From Myceligenerans pegani (GTDB taxonomy: Bacteria > Actinomycetota > Actinomycetes > Actinomycetales > Cellulomonadaceae), in NCBI RefSeq assembly GCF_014892515.1, contig NZ_JADBGR010000104.1, forward strand, positions 181,507-245,506: 64,000 nucleotides of DNA. Direction: 5' to 3'. Shown here piece by piece: positions 8,833-16,193 of the stretch. Numbering within the stretch: position 1 is the stretch's first letter; each line of letters opens with the position of its first letter. The translations under genes and the position numbers were made by a program. The notes below the pieces were generated by a model. It saw nothing but the letters and a program-made list of their open reading frames with translations, was not told the origin of the DNA and did no database searches.

Positions 8833-9954
8833 ATGACCACGGCGAGCACACGCGGACCCCTGCAATGGGCCGTGGTGGTCCCCGTCCTCGCGGTGGCTCT
8901 GCTGGCCGCGACCTGGACACACCACGAGCACCCCGCGGTGCTCGTCGCGATCGCCGCGGCGCTCGTGGGATCGGTGCTCGCCGCCGTGCACCACGCCGAG
9001 GTCGTGGCGCACAGGGTGGGGGAGCCGTACGGCTCGCTGATCCTCGCGGTCGCGGTGACGGTGATCGAGGTCGGCCTGATCGTCATGCTGATGTCGAGCG
9101 GTGGCGACGGCGCGAGCACCTACGCGCGCGACACCGTGTTCGCGGCGGTGATGATCACCTTCAACGGGATCGTCGGCCTGTCGTTGCTGGTCGGGGCCGC
9201 GAAGCATCATCTGGTGAGCTTCAACGCGTCGGGTGCGGGGTCGGCGCTGGGCACCGTGATCGCGCTCGCCACCGTGACGCTCATCCTGCCGAGCTACACG
9301 TCCTCGGCGCCCGGCGGCGAGTACACCCCGTTCCAGCTCGCCTTCGCGGCGGTGGCGTCGCTCGTGCTGTACGGGGCGTTCGTGTTCACCCAGACGGTGC
9401 GCCACCGCGCGTTCTTCCTGCCCGTCACGTCCGACGACGACGGACGCGTCATCGGGGTGATCGACAAGGATGACGCCGAGCACGTGGCACCGCCGTCCGG
9501 TCGCGAGGCGCTGCTCAGCCTCGGACTGCTCCTCGCCTCGCTCGTCGCCGTGGTGGGGCTGGCGAAGCTCCTGTCGCCCACGATCGAACAGGGGGTCGCC
9601 TCGGCCGGGCTGCCGTACACGGTGGTCGGCGTCGTGATCGCGCTGATGGTGCTGGCACCGGAGTCGATCGCCGCCGTGCGCAACGCCGCCCGGAACCGCG
9701 TGCAGACCAGCCTCAATCTCGCCTACGGCTCCGCGATGGCGTCCATCGGCCTCACGATCCCGACGATCGCCGTCGCGATGATCTGGCTCCCGGGCGAGCT
9801 CTGGCTCGGGCTCAACGAGACGCAGGTGGTGCTGTTCGCCGTGTCGGTCGTGGTGGCGATCCTCAGCATCGTGCAGGGACGCGCCAAGACGCTGCAGGGT
9901 GTCGTGCATCTCGTGCTGCTGGCGGCCTTCGTCGTGGTGTCGGTACAGCCCTGA
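8833..9954 (+). CDS. chaA: Calcium/proton antiporter
   Basis: A 373-residue CaCA-superfamily exchanger with about 11 hydrophobic segments. The two alpha repeats carry the acidic ion-binding residues: 'VTVIEVGLIVMLM' near residue 75-90 and 'LAPESIAAVRNAARNRVQTS' near 275, both typical of ChaA. It would extrude Ca2+ (possibly Na+ or K+) in exchange for protons. It begins 108 bases after livF and is probably transcribed separately. Length and motif order are normal for the family. Confidence 0.85.
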   Translation: MTTASTRGPLQWAVVVPVLAVALLAATWTHHEHPAVLVAIAAALVGSVLAAVHHAEVVAHRVGEPYGSLILAVAVTVIEVGLIVMLMSSGGDGASTYARDTVFAAVMITFNGIVGLSLLVGAAKHHLVSFNASGAGSALGTVIALATVTLILPSYTSSAPGGEYTPFQLAFAAVASLVLYGAFVFTQTVRHRAFFLPVTSDDDGRVIGVIDKDDAEHVAPPSGREALLSLGLLLASLVAVVGLAKLLSPTIEQGVASAGLPYTVVGVVIALMVLAPESIAAVRNAARNRVQTSLNLAYGSAMASIGLTIPTIAVAMIWLPGELWLGLNETQVVLFAVSVVVAILSIVQGRAKTLQGVVHLVLLAAFVVVSVQP

Positions 9955-9981
9955 TCCGAGGGGGCCCGGTACGCTTCCCGC

Positions 9982-10515
9982 GTGACGGACAACCGGTGGA
10001 TCCGACTGCTGGGCGAGATCGCCTCGGCGGTCGTCAAGGCGTTCCTGTCGAACGGCGACCGCAGGACGCGGGGTGAGCCGTCCCCCAAGCCGCGACCGCC
10101 GGCGAGCCGGTCCGTGCCGGGCGGCGGCTACCCGGGCGACTACACCGGTGCCCTCCAGCCGGTCTACAGCCCCGACCTCGACGGTGAGCCGGATCCCGGC
10201 GAGATCGTGTGGACCTTCGTGCCGTTCGAGGAAGACCACAGCCAGGGCAAGGACCGGCCCGTGCTCCTTGTCGGCAGGGACGGCAGGTGGCTGCTGGGCC
10301 TGCAGCTCACCAGCAAGGACAACGTCCAGGGCGGGAGCCGGCACGGACGTGGCGGCCGCCGCTACGTGGACATCGGCACCGGTGACTGGGACCCGCAGCG
10401 GCGGCCCAGCGAGGTCTTGCTCAGTCGCGTCGTCCGGGTCGATCCGTCGGCGGTTCGCCGTGAGGGCGCGATCCTCGACCGGGCCGTCTTCGAGAAGGTC
10501 GTCGCGGAGCTGTAG
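9982..10515 (+). CDS. MazF/PemK-like protein (left copy)
   Basis: A 177-residue protein. Residues 1-50 are a basic and proline-rich extension; the rest has the PemK/MazF outline, with 'DPGEIVWTFVPFEEDHSQGK' followed by 'DRPVLLVGRDGRWLLGLQLT'. MazF proteins are usually mRNA endonucleases paired with an antitoxin, but no antitoxin gene adjoins this one. A clear paralogue lies at 16835-17266 on the opposite strand, sharing 'LDGEPDPGE', 'EEDH.QGKDRPVLLVG' and the C-terminal 'R.EG.ILD.A.F.KVV'. The N-terminal extension is absent from that copy. Toxin activity is not established. Confidence 0.75.
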   Translation: MTDNRWIRLLGEIASAVVKAFLSNGDRRTRGEPSPKPRPPASRSVPGGGYPGDYTGALQPVYSPDLDGEPDPGEIVWTFVPFEEDHSQGKDRPVLLVGRDGRWLLGLQLTSKDNVQGGSRHGRGGRRYVDIGTGDWDPQRRPSEVLLSRVVRVDPSAVRREGAILDRAVFEKVVAEL

Positions 10516-10528
10516 CGGCGCCTGTCGG

Positions 10529-10557
10529 CCGGCCGCCGACGCGCTGTCGGCGGCCGG
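10529..10557 (+). terminator. Terminator hairpin after left MazF-like gene
   Basis: A perfect 12-bp stem (10529-10540 and 10546-10557) with loop GCGCT, 13 bases after the stop. It marks the left boundary between ordinary chromosome and the accessory island. The following 200 bases to the GNAT stop contain nothing I can call. Confidence 0.75.
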
Positions 10558-10763
10558 TATGCCTCACGCCGTAGCGCTTTGCCGTCAGAATGTCTCCGAG
10601 ACGTGGGCAGCCGTTCCGTGGTCCGCTCCCGGCCCAGAGGCTTCATCGGCTCGAACAGCGGCGTCCCACTCGACGGCCGGTGACCACGGCTCAGACCGGC
10701 GCTCTCGTCCTTGCTCACCTTCAGGCCGCGCGGTCGTCGCCGGGCCCACGTCGGCGGTACGGA

Positions 10764-11393
10764 TCACGGCGTACCAGAGTGGCCAGGAGCGGCGCCGAGC
10801 ACTGCTGCTTCGACCAGTCGCGGCCCCGCATACTCCTCCGGGACGGCGTCCATGATGACCTCGTCGGCGGGCTGGCCCAGCCAGGAGCCGGTACGGCGGC
10901 GGGTGCCGACGACGCGGAAGCCGGCCTTCTCGTAGGCGCGGATGGCGCCGGTGTTCAGCGCGATGACGGACAGGTGGACACACCGCAGGGCGCTGATGTG
11001 GAAGGCCCAGTCGAGCACCATGGTCGTCGCTGCGGTTCCCGTTCCGCGGCCCCGTTCGGAGGGTTCGCCGATGTAGATGAAGAACTCGGCGGTGCGGTAC
11101 CGGTCGTCGATGAGCAGGGAAGTCATCCCAGCGGGACGCCAGCCCTGGCCGTCGTCGCGACGGTAGATGGTGAAGCGCGTCTGGGTCGCGGTGTCTGCGA
11201 GCTGATGATCGAGCCCGGCGGTGCGCTCGACGAGGGACTCGGGGGTCTGGCGGGCGTAGCCGGCCATCACGGGCAGGGAGTTCTCCCAGCGCCAGTAGGT
11301 CTCGACCAGGTCGGCACGTAGCGGGCCCAGCCCGACGCCGTCGTGAGTGAGCCACAGGTCGGGCGTGGTGTTCTCGTTGATGGTGAGCTCCAA
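10764..11393 (-). CDS. GNAT-family N-acetyltransferase
   Basis: A 209-residue acetyltransferase of the RimJ/RimL-like GNAT type. The acetyl-CoA pyrophosphate loop is 'RGRGTGTAATTMVLDWAF' (R-x-x-G-x-G/A pattern), and 'VIALNTGAIRAYEKAGFRVV' is the matching C-terminal motif B. The start is TTG at 11393, just 3 bases after the stop of the broken gene at 11397-11916, so the two were probably an operon. The acceptor (protein, antibiotic or small molecule) cannot be read from the sequence. The gene itself looks intact. Confidence 0.82.
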   Translation of the reverse strand: MELTINENTTPDLWLTHDGVGLGPLRADLVETYWRWENSLPVMAGYARQTPESLVERTAGLDHQLADTATQTRFTIYRRDDGQGWRPAGMTSLLIDDRYRTAEFFIYIGEPSERGRGTGTAATTMVLDWAFHISALRCVHLSVIALNTGAIRAYEKAGFRVVGTRRRTGSWLGQPADEVIMDAVPEEYAGPRLVEAAVLGAAPGHSGTP

Positions 11394-11396
11394 GGG

Positions 11397-11916
11397 TCAG
11401 ATGGTGAGCAGGGGTGTGAAGCTGCTGGTGGAAGGCGGTTCGGCGATCGGCGAGCCGTCGACTTCGATCCAAGCGTGGAACTGGACCGGCGCGGGCGCAA
11501 CGCCGTGGCACCAGGCTGGCGGTGCCGAGAGAGCTGGAGGTTCGAGGTCTGCCTCCTCGGTGCCGAACATGAGTGTCGCCCCCAGAGCGACCGCGGCGTC
11601 CGGTCGGAATGCGTGGACGGCCGTCGCGGCCCTTCGTCAAGCCCAACGTCGTTCGGTTGTCCGTCGGGGCTGTGGTCAAGATGGTGGCGCATGATGCCGA
11701 CGCGTTGTCGGCAGTCGGGGCTTGAAACTGGCGTTCGCTATGCCCATGTATATGGTCCCGCCTGCCGGTGAGCGCAGCACGATCCCGTCGGTGTGCTCTC
11801 CCACGCCGGGGTCCTCGCCAATGCCGGTCTCGCCCCCAGTCGAAGCGTTCGACGCCCTCGGGCAGGTTCGCGTCGATGACGGGCCACAGCCACGGCTTGA
11901 AGCGAGTGAGGCGCAT
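11397..11916 (-). pseudogene. Frameshifted gene upstream of the acetyltransferase
   Basis: No continuous frame spans this stretch, but joining three frames gives a sensible protein of about 172 residues. It begins 'MRLTRFKPWLWPVIDANL', continues 'GETGIGEDPGVGEHTDG', then 'RQRVGIMRHHLDHSPDG', and ends 'APVQFHAWIEVDG...FTPLLTI'. The frames join at short homopolymers: an extra G in the G5 near 11850, an extra C in the C4 near 11718, and a missing G in the G3 near 11632. The composite stop is 3 bases before the acetyltransferase start. The C-terminal 'WC.GV...P.QFHAW.EVDG' faintly resembles transglutaminase-like lasso-peptide B2 proteins; I do not assign the family. It may be a decayed gene or contain sequencing errors. 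Confidence 0.5.
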
Positions 11917-11997
11917 ATCGCGAGCCTGTGGTCGGCTCTCTCCCCTCGGTCGGGTTGGGGGTGATAACCGGTGGATCCGCTCGGGCCCTGCCCTATG

Positions 11998-12093
11998 GCG
12001 GGCCGGGACCGTGGAGGTCCCGGCCCGCTTCCCGTCGCCGGTCTGGGTGGCGACGGGCTTGCGGCCGGTGCGGGGCGATGCACCGGCCGCAAG
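11998..12093. repeat. Three consecutive perfect hairpins
   Basis: Three stem-loops follow one another within 96 bases: 11998-12028 (13-bp stem, 5-base loop), 12031-12057 (9-bp stem, 9-base loop) and 12058-12093 (14-bp stem, 8-base loop). All arms are perfectly complementary. They begin 16 bases beyond the stop of the HAD gene and precede the broken gene on the same strand. A terminator cluster ending the HAD operon is the simplest reading; a structured RNA or processing site is possible. Confidence 0.7.
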
Positions 12094-12109
12094 ATATGCG
12101 GACGCCGGT

Positions 12110-13003
12110 TCAGCGGCGGTCAACTCGTTGGGCGATGGGTTTGCCGGCGGCGATGGCGTCGAGGATGGACGCTGCGCCGTGCTGTGCGAGGGTGCCGGTG
12201 ACCGCGTCGGCGGCCATGCGGACGACGGCGGGTGCGTGGCCCATGGCGATGGCGGTGGTGGCCCATCGGAACATGGGCAGGTCGTTGGCGGCGTCGCCGA
12301 TGGCGAGGGTGCGGTCGGGGTGGACGCCCAGGCGGCGCCGGACGCGGTAGAGCGCTGTTGCTTTGGAGATTAGGCCTGCGGCCAGGTCGATCCAGTTCTC
12401 CCCTGCGGGGGTTGCGGTCACGTCGAGTGCGCGCAAGTGGCCCAGCAGAGTGGTGACGCCGGGGGTGTGCAGGACCAGGCGCGGCGTCGCTTCGGGCAGG
12501 TGGTTGTGGGTGACGATGGTCTGGCGTCCGTTGAGTAGTCCGGGTTCGAACTGGCGGGTGACGTGGTAGCCGTAGCCGATTTCTTCGGCGGCGATCTGGG
12601 TCTCGGGCAGGAATTGGCGCACGAGGCGCACGACGGGCGGCACGTCGAGCGTGAACGCATCGGTGAGTTCGTAGCCGCCCGGCGCGTTCCGGGTCAGGCG
12701 TGCGGTGACCGCGCCGTTGGAACAGACCAGCCAGCCCGACGCCAGTCCGAGGCTTGCGGCCACCGGTAGCGTCCCCACGAGCGAGCGTCCGGTGGACAGG
12801 ACGACGTGGTGGCCGGCGGCGGTCACGTCCTGTACGGCGTCGGCGGTGACCGGCGGGACGTCGATCGTGCCTTCGGGAACGATGGTCTCGTCCACGTCCA
12901 GGGCGATCAGCATCGGCCCGTCGAGGCTTGCGGCCAGGGCGGGGCCGTCGAGGTCTGTCGCCGTGGTCCGTTCATCGGTTGTGGTGGAGGGGTTGGTGGT
13001 CAT
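12110..13003 (-). CDS. HAD-superfamily phosphatase (Cof/IIB type)
   Basis: A 297-residue HAD hydrolase with all four motifs: I 'ALDVDETIV' (nucleophile Asp near residue 35), II 'LSTGR', III lysine in 'LISKATAL' and IV 'IGDAANDLPMF'. The long C2-type cap between motifs II and III marks the IIB (Cof/sucrose-phosphatase) class, which dephosphorylates sugar phosphates or nucleotides. About 28 polar residues precede the core. Its ATG overlaps the stop of the resolvase-like gene by 4 bases, so it is the last gene of a three-gene leftward operon. Its substrate is unknown. Confidence 0.85.
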   Translation of the reverse strand: MTTNPSTTTDERTTATDLDGPALAASLDGPMLIALDVDETIVPEGTIDVPPVTADAVQDVTAAGHHVVLSTGRSLVGTLPVAASLGLASGWLVCSNGAVTARLTRNAPGGYELTDAFTLDVPPVVRLVRQFLPETQIAAEEIGYGYHVTRQFEPGLLNGRQTIVTHNHLPEATPRLVLHTPGVTTLLGHLRALDVTATPAGENWIDLAAGLISKATALYRVRRRLGVHPDRTLAIGDAANDLPMFRWATTAIAMGHAPAVVRMAADAVTGTLAQHGAASILDAIAAGKPIAQRVDRR

Positions 13004-13413
13004 GCGCGTGTCCTTGCTGCGTGTCGGGGTGTGGGGCGGGAGGCGTGGCGCGGGAATGCATCGGTCAGGCGCGCCGACGCCTTCGTGGTGGTGGTTTCGG
13101 GGTCGACGGCGGTGGTTGCGGGCTGGTCGATGAGGAGGCAGACCGCGCCGTCTGCTTCGAGTTCGTGTGCGAGGCGTGCGCGGGCGCTGGCCAGCGTGGT
13201 GGCGGCCGGGACGATCACGGCCTGTGCCCCGTGGCGGCGGGCGGTGTCGATGAGTTGGCTGATGGTGTGGCCGTCGAACCGGTCGGTCACAATCTGCGCC
13301 AACGCGTACCCCTCGACCCGAGCGTGTTCGGTCACCGCGTCGCGTTGTGCGTCAAGAGTGTCCTGGCCGCGCGCGGACACGTACCCGACCGCGACCGGGG
13401 CCGGCGCGCTCAC
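13000..13413 (-). CDS. Resolvase-like domain protein
   Basis: A 137-residue protein whose first 100 residues follow the serine-recombinase N-terminal fold: 'VGYVSARGQDTLDAQRDAV', 'EHARVEGYALAQIVTDRFDG', 'GAQAVIVPAATTLA'. The expected catalytic serine position after 'GYVS' is present, but the usual R-x-x-R active-site region and the DNA-binding C-terminus are not. It is probably a recombinase-derived regulatory or binding protein rather than a working recombinase. Start GTG 13413 overlaps the upstream gene's stop by 4 bases; GTG 13416 is an alternative. The C-terminus is Thr/Arg-rich and low in complexity. Confidence 0.6.
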   Translation of the reverse strand: MSAPAPVAVGYVSARGQDTLDAQRDAVTEHARVEGYALAQIVTDRFDGHTISQLIDTARRHGAQAVIVPAATTLASARARLAHELEADGAVCLLIDQPATTAVDPETTTTKASARLTDAFPRHASRPTPRHAARTRA

Positions 13414-13769
13414 CACGCCCTCCGGGCAGGTTTCCGCAGTGAGGAGCGGACCTGGATTTCCAGCTCGTCACGGGTTCCCGTCCACAGGGTGTGTCCGGGT
13501 ACGAGCAGACGGTGGTCCAAGGGGTTAGTGCAGCCCAGGATGTGGGCGATCTGCTCTCCGTCGTCGAGTCGGACCGGCTGCAGACATATCCAGCCCCGCG
13601 CGAGCGTCGCCATGGCGATCTGCCCCGCGCCGATCTCGGCCAGCGCACCATGCAGGACGCCGATCGCCGGATCGAGCGGGTCCGGCTCGCGTGTGTTCAT
13701 CGCGTTCTCCTCGCGTGTGTTCATCGCGTTCTCGCTGTGGTCGTTCCCGATGCGTGGTCGAACGGCCAT
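13410..13769 (-). CDS. Hypothetical protein, first gene of the HAD operon
   Basis: A 119-residue protein I do not recognise. The ATG at 13769 has AAGGAGG 6 bases upstream, an excellent ribosome site, so the gene is very likely real. Residues about 13-28 contain an exact tandem duplication of eight residues (ENAMNTRE twice), produced by a 24-bp DNA repeat. The remainder, 'GVLHGALAEIGAGQIAMATL' and 'DDGEQIAHILGCTNPLDHRL', looks like a small folded domain without membrane segments. It overlaps the resolvase-like gene by 4 bases and is divergent from the XRE regulator. Confidence 0.65.
   Translation of the reverse strand: MAVRPRIGNDHSENAMNTREENAMNTREPDPLDPAIGVLHGALAEIGAGQIAMATLARGWICLQPVRLDDGEQIAHILGCTNPLDHRLLVPGHTLWTGTRDELEIQVRSSLRKPARRAW
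13686..13733. repeat. 24-bp perfect tandem duplication in frame
   Basis: Units 13686-13709 and 13710-13733 are identical. Being a multiple of three, the duplication adds eight residues near the N-terminus of the hypothetical protein without breaking its frame. It is probably a recent slippage event. Confidence 0.85.
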
Positions 13770-13933
13770 GACGTTCCTCCTTGCGAGGGCTGTCCGTGCT
13801 TGTCGTTGGGATCGGCGTTCTGGTTGCTGTGTGCGCGCGGGTCCGACCGTGTCGTCGAGTCCGGCGACGGTCCTGGAGTCCCCGGGTGCGGTGTCTTCGG
13901 CTTTCCCGCCAGACCGTTCTCGTTGGCTTGTGG

Positions 13934-13986
13934 TTCAAGGCTGCGAGCAGGAGCGAAAGGGTTGAACTGACTGGTGGTACGAGTTT
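13934..13986 (+). promoter_or_regulatory. 53-bp repeated element, left copy
   Basis: This element recurs in inverted orientation at 15891-15943, with 45 of 53 positions identical and no gaps. It has two conserved blocks, TTCAAGGCTGCG (identical) and a 27-base block with one difference, separated by 14 variable bases. The 27-base block contains the palindrome AACTC-N11-GAGTT (here AACTG-N11-GAGTT). The copy lies 56 bases before the XRE gene and about 165 bases before the divergent HAD operon. It looks like an operator/promoter unit, possibly bound by the XRE protein. Confidence 0.7.
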
Positions 13987-14041
13987 CGTGACGTCGAGCG
14001 GGACGCGTGAGAGCCTGACGGGCGTGAGGGGGCGAACGACC

Positions 14042-15142
14042 ATGACTCATATGCGGGGTGAAGACCCCGCACCGGAGATCGGAGTGATCTCCGGCTTCGT
14101 GCTGAAGGCGTTGCGAGGCGCGATCGGTCACACACAGGCCGGTCTCGCGGAACATCTCGCAATCGACGTGTCGACGGTGCAAGGCTGGGAATCCGGCAGG
14201 CGACCGCTGTCGGCGCTTCGTGCCGCCGACCTGACGCGACTACGCCTCCGGCTCGCGGCACTCGGTGCACCGCTTGATGCGGCGGCCCTGTTGATCGAGG
14301 CCGTTGACGCCGACGTGATCCTCACGATGTTGGCGCAGCCGTCGAGCCAGTCGTTGCCCTCGGCCGCGCACCCGCTGGGAACATCGGTCCACCGGCGCAC
14401 GCTGGTTTCGCTGCTCACGTGGCCGTTCACCGGAATCGCCCCGCGGCCGCTACGCCACCTGCCGTGGCCTCGAAGCCGCGGACCGGTCAGCGACCGGCCC
14501 GTGCTCGATCCGAGTCTGCGATCAGCGGTCTTCGACCACGTCCTCGCCGCCGCTGAACGCGCGATTGCTCCGGAGGATGGGTTGCTCCGGCGTCAGGCCG
14601 CGTACCTGCTCGGCTTCGACCAGCGTTCCGGGACTCACGACTGGCTTTCGGCCGAGTACAAGCGGGCGATCGGAGCGGCGCCCGCGCGCGGCGACGCGGT
14701 CGCGACGATCCACGGTAGATCTGCGGCCCTCGCCATCGCGCGACGCGGTGATCGTGACCCGCTGCGAATGTTCATCGACGTCACGCTCGCCGACGACGCG
14801 CACGCCGAGGTCAACCTCACCTACTGGGCCTACTGGCTCGGTGAGATCCCCGCCGAGTACGCCGACGACCACTCCATGATCCGCCACGGCCAGCACGCCT
14901 GGGCCGGCAACCGGCTCCTCGACCACCTGCTCCACCACCTTGACGACCCGCGCAACGGCCAGCTGAACGTGCACAGCCTGGCCACCGTCGTCGCGGCACG
15001 CCCGGCACTACTCAGCCAGAATCCCGCCGCCCGTGCCGAGGCAGCCCGGTGCGTGGAGACCGCGCTGGATGGAAACATGGGACGCCACGCCACCCACGAC
15101 CTGAACAATGTCCGCTACGCCATCCGGCTCGCCGAACGATGA
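14042..15142 (+). CDS. XRE-family transcriptional regulator
   Basis: A 366-residue regulator. Residues about 15-65 form a Cro/CI-type helix-turn-helix ('GHTQAGLAEHLAIDVSTVQG' then 'WESGRRPLS'). The long C-terminal part (about 300 residues, with 'SLATVVAARPALLSQNPAAR') is helical and resembles the repeat-rich sensor regions of large actinobacterial XRE regulators. I start at ATG 14042, preceded by a G-rich ribosome site; longer reading frames upstream run through the repeated element. The HD gene follows by 53 bases, so the two are probably cotranscribed. It lies next to both divergent genes and the palindromic element, which suggests autoregulation. Confidence 0.8.
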   Translation: MTHMRGEDPAPEIGVISGFVLKALRGAIGHTQAGLAEHLAIDVSTVQGWESGRRPLSALRAADLTRLRLRLAALGAPLDAAALLIEAVDADVILTMLAQPSSQSLPSAAHPLGTSVHRRTLVSLLTWPFTGIAPRPLRHLPWPRSRGPVSDRPVLDPSLRSAVFDHVLAAAERAIAPEDGLLRRQAAYLLGFDQRSGTHDWLSAEYKRAIGAAPARGDAVATIHGRSAALAIARRGDRDPLRMFIDVTLADDAHAEVNLTYWAYWLGEIPAEYADDHSMIRHGQHAWAGNRLLDHLLHHLDDPRNGQLNVHSLATVVAARPALLSQNPAARAEAARCVETALDGNMGRHATHDLNNVRYAIRLAER

Positions 15143-15195
15143 ACCCGCCACACGCCGACCCTGCCCACGCCGATTCCGTCACGAAGGAGTCCACC

Positions 15196-15765
15196 ATGAC
15201 CGCTCCCCACGAAGACTCTCCCGCCACGGGCGTCGCGACATTCGCCTATGAGATGGGTGTCCTCAAGCGTCTGCGCAGGGCTGGCTGGTGGCATGTCGGG
15301 GTCCGCGACCCCGAGTCGGTGGCGGAGCACAGCCTGCGGGTTGCCCAGCTCGCGGGGCTCATCGCCGCTGAGGAAGGCGCCGACCCCGCCCGGGCCGCCT
15401 ACCTCGGGCTCTGGCACGACTCGCAGGAGACACGCGTCACCGATATCCCGCACTCGGCCCGCCCTTACCTGGCCAAGCCCGACAACGTCACCATCTCCCG
15501 CGACCAGGTCAAGCCCCTGCCCGATGCGTCGGCGAAGACCGTGCTGGATGCGGTGACCGAGTTCGAGGCCCAGGAAACCCTGGAAGCGCGGTGCGCGCGC
15601 GACGCCGACAAGCTCGAATGCCTCATCCAGGCCATCGAGTACCGGCACAACGGGCAACAGGGCGTCCAGGACTGGATCGACTCCTCCCGCGCCGCACTCA
15701 CCACCACCTTCGCCGCCCGCGTCGCCGACGCCGCACTCCACACCGACCCCCTCCAATGGCGGTGA
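15196..15765 (+). CDS. HD-domain phosphohydrolase (YfbR/HDDC2-like)
   Basis: A 189-residue HD-superfamily enzyme. The metal ligands are all visible: His in 'ESVAEHSLRVAQL', His-Asp in 'LGLWHDSQETRVTDI', and the final Asp in 'ARDADKLECLIQA'. This pattern matches 5'-deoxynucleotidases of the YfbR/HDDC2 type, which remove phosphate from (deoxy)nucleoside monophosphates. The ATG at 15196 has AAGGAG at good spacing; an alternative ATG at 15139 overlaps the regulator's stop. With the HAD phosphatase of the divergent operon it gives the module two phosphohydrolases. The true substrate is inferred, not shown. Confidence 0.85.
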   Translation: MTAPHEDSPATGVATFAYEMGVLKRLRRAGWWHVGVRDPESVAEHSLRVAQLAGLIAAEEGADPARAAYLGLWHDSQETRVTDIPHSARPYLAKPDNVTISRDQVKPLPDASAKTVLDAVTEFEAQETLEARCARDADKLECLIQAIEYRHNGQQGVQDWIDSSRAALTTTFAARVADAALHTDPLQWR

Positions 15766-15890
15766 CGCGCGACCACATCGATCGCAACCTTCATGACCGC
15801 CGAGCGGTGTGTGCCCTTATCCTGCGCGGGAGTCGTAGTTCTTGATCCCCGTCGTGTGGTCTGGCTTTGACGGGCCCGATCCACAGCAGA

Positions 15891-15943
15891 AAACTCGTAC
15901 CACCAGTGAGTTCAACCAGATCGCACTTGGCCGCAGCCTTGAA
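15891..15943 (-). promoter_or_regulatory. 53-bp repeated element, right copy (inverted)
   Basis: This is the reverse complement of the element at 13934-13986, 45 of 53 identical. Here the palindrome AACTC-N11-GAGTT is perfect. It lies 50-100 bases upstream of the HicA-like gene, in the same orientation towards that gene as the left copy has towards the HAD operon. That shared orientation suggests the two operons are coregulated. Confidence 0.7.
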
Positions 15944-15992
15944 GCACGTCGCCGTGGGACCGTCCCGTGGCCCTGGACCAAGGAGGCCGCAC

Positions 15993-16193
15993 GTGCACAA
16001 GGAGATCCGCAAGGCGGTCAGGGAAGCCGAGAAGCTCGGCTTCCACATCCGAGAGCTGCGCGGCCATACCTGGGGCCGCATCGAGTGTTCCTGCGGCAGC
16101 CACACAAGAGTCTTCTCCACCGGGCGCAATCCGGAAGCCGGAGCCAAGGACATCCTCAACTGGATCGACAAGCACAAGGGCCACGTCAAATGA
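15993..16193 (+). CDS. HicA-like small protein (putative toxin)
   Basis: A 66-residue protein: a helical start 'HKEIRKAVREAEKLGFHIRE' followed by 'GHTWGRIECSCGSHTRVFST' and 'GRNPEAGAKDILNWIDKHK'. The order helix - strand with His - strand - helix, with a C-x-C pair, resembles the small dsRBD-like HicA family and related actinobacterial proteins found before a helix-turn-helix partner. The start is GTG 15993 with AAGGAGG 6 bases upstream. Its stop overlaps the next gene's ATG by 4 bases, the usual toxin-antitoxin coupling. Toxicity is an inference from arrangement and fold. Confidence 0.6.
   Translation: MHKEIRKAVREAEKLGFHIRELRGHTWGRIECSCGSHTRVFSTGRNPEAGAKDILNWIDKHKGHVK

Noticed and set aside
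11267-11692. A 141-codon frame on the minus strand as an independent gene
   Set aside because: Only its beginning ('MRHHLDHSPDGQPNDVG') looks protein-like; the rest runs through the acetyltransferase in another frame. It is better explained as one segment of the frameshifted gene.
11397-11916. Lasso-peptide biosynthetic cluster
   Set aside because: Only a faint C-terminal resemblance to a B2 protein exists; no precursor peptide, B1 protein, cyclase or ABC exporter is nearby.
13000-13413. A functional site-specific recombinase that inverts the DNA between the 53-bp repeats
   Set aside because: The protein has only the N-terminal resolvase-like fold and lacks the DNA-binding part and the usual catalytic arginines, so an active invertase is unlikely, though the repeats remain interesting.
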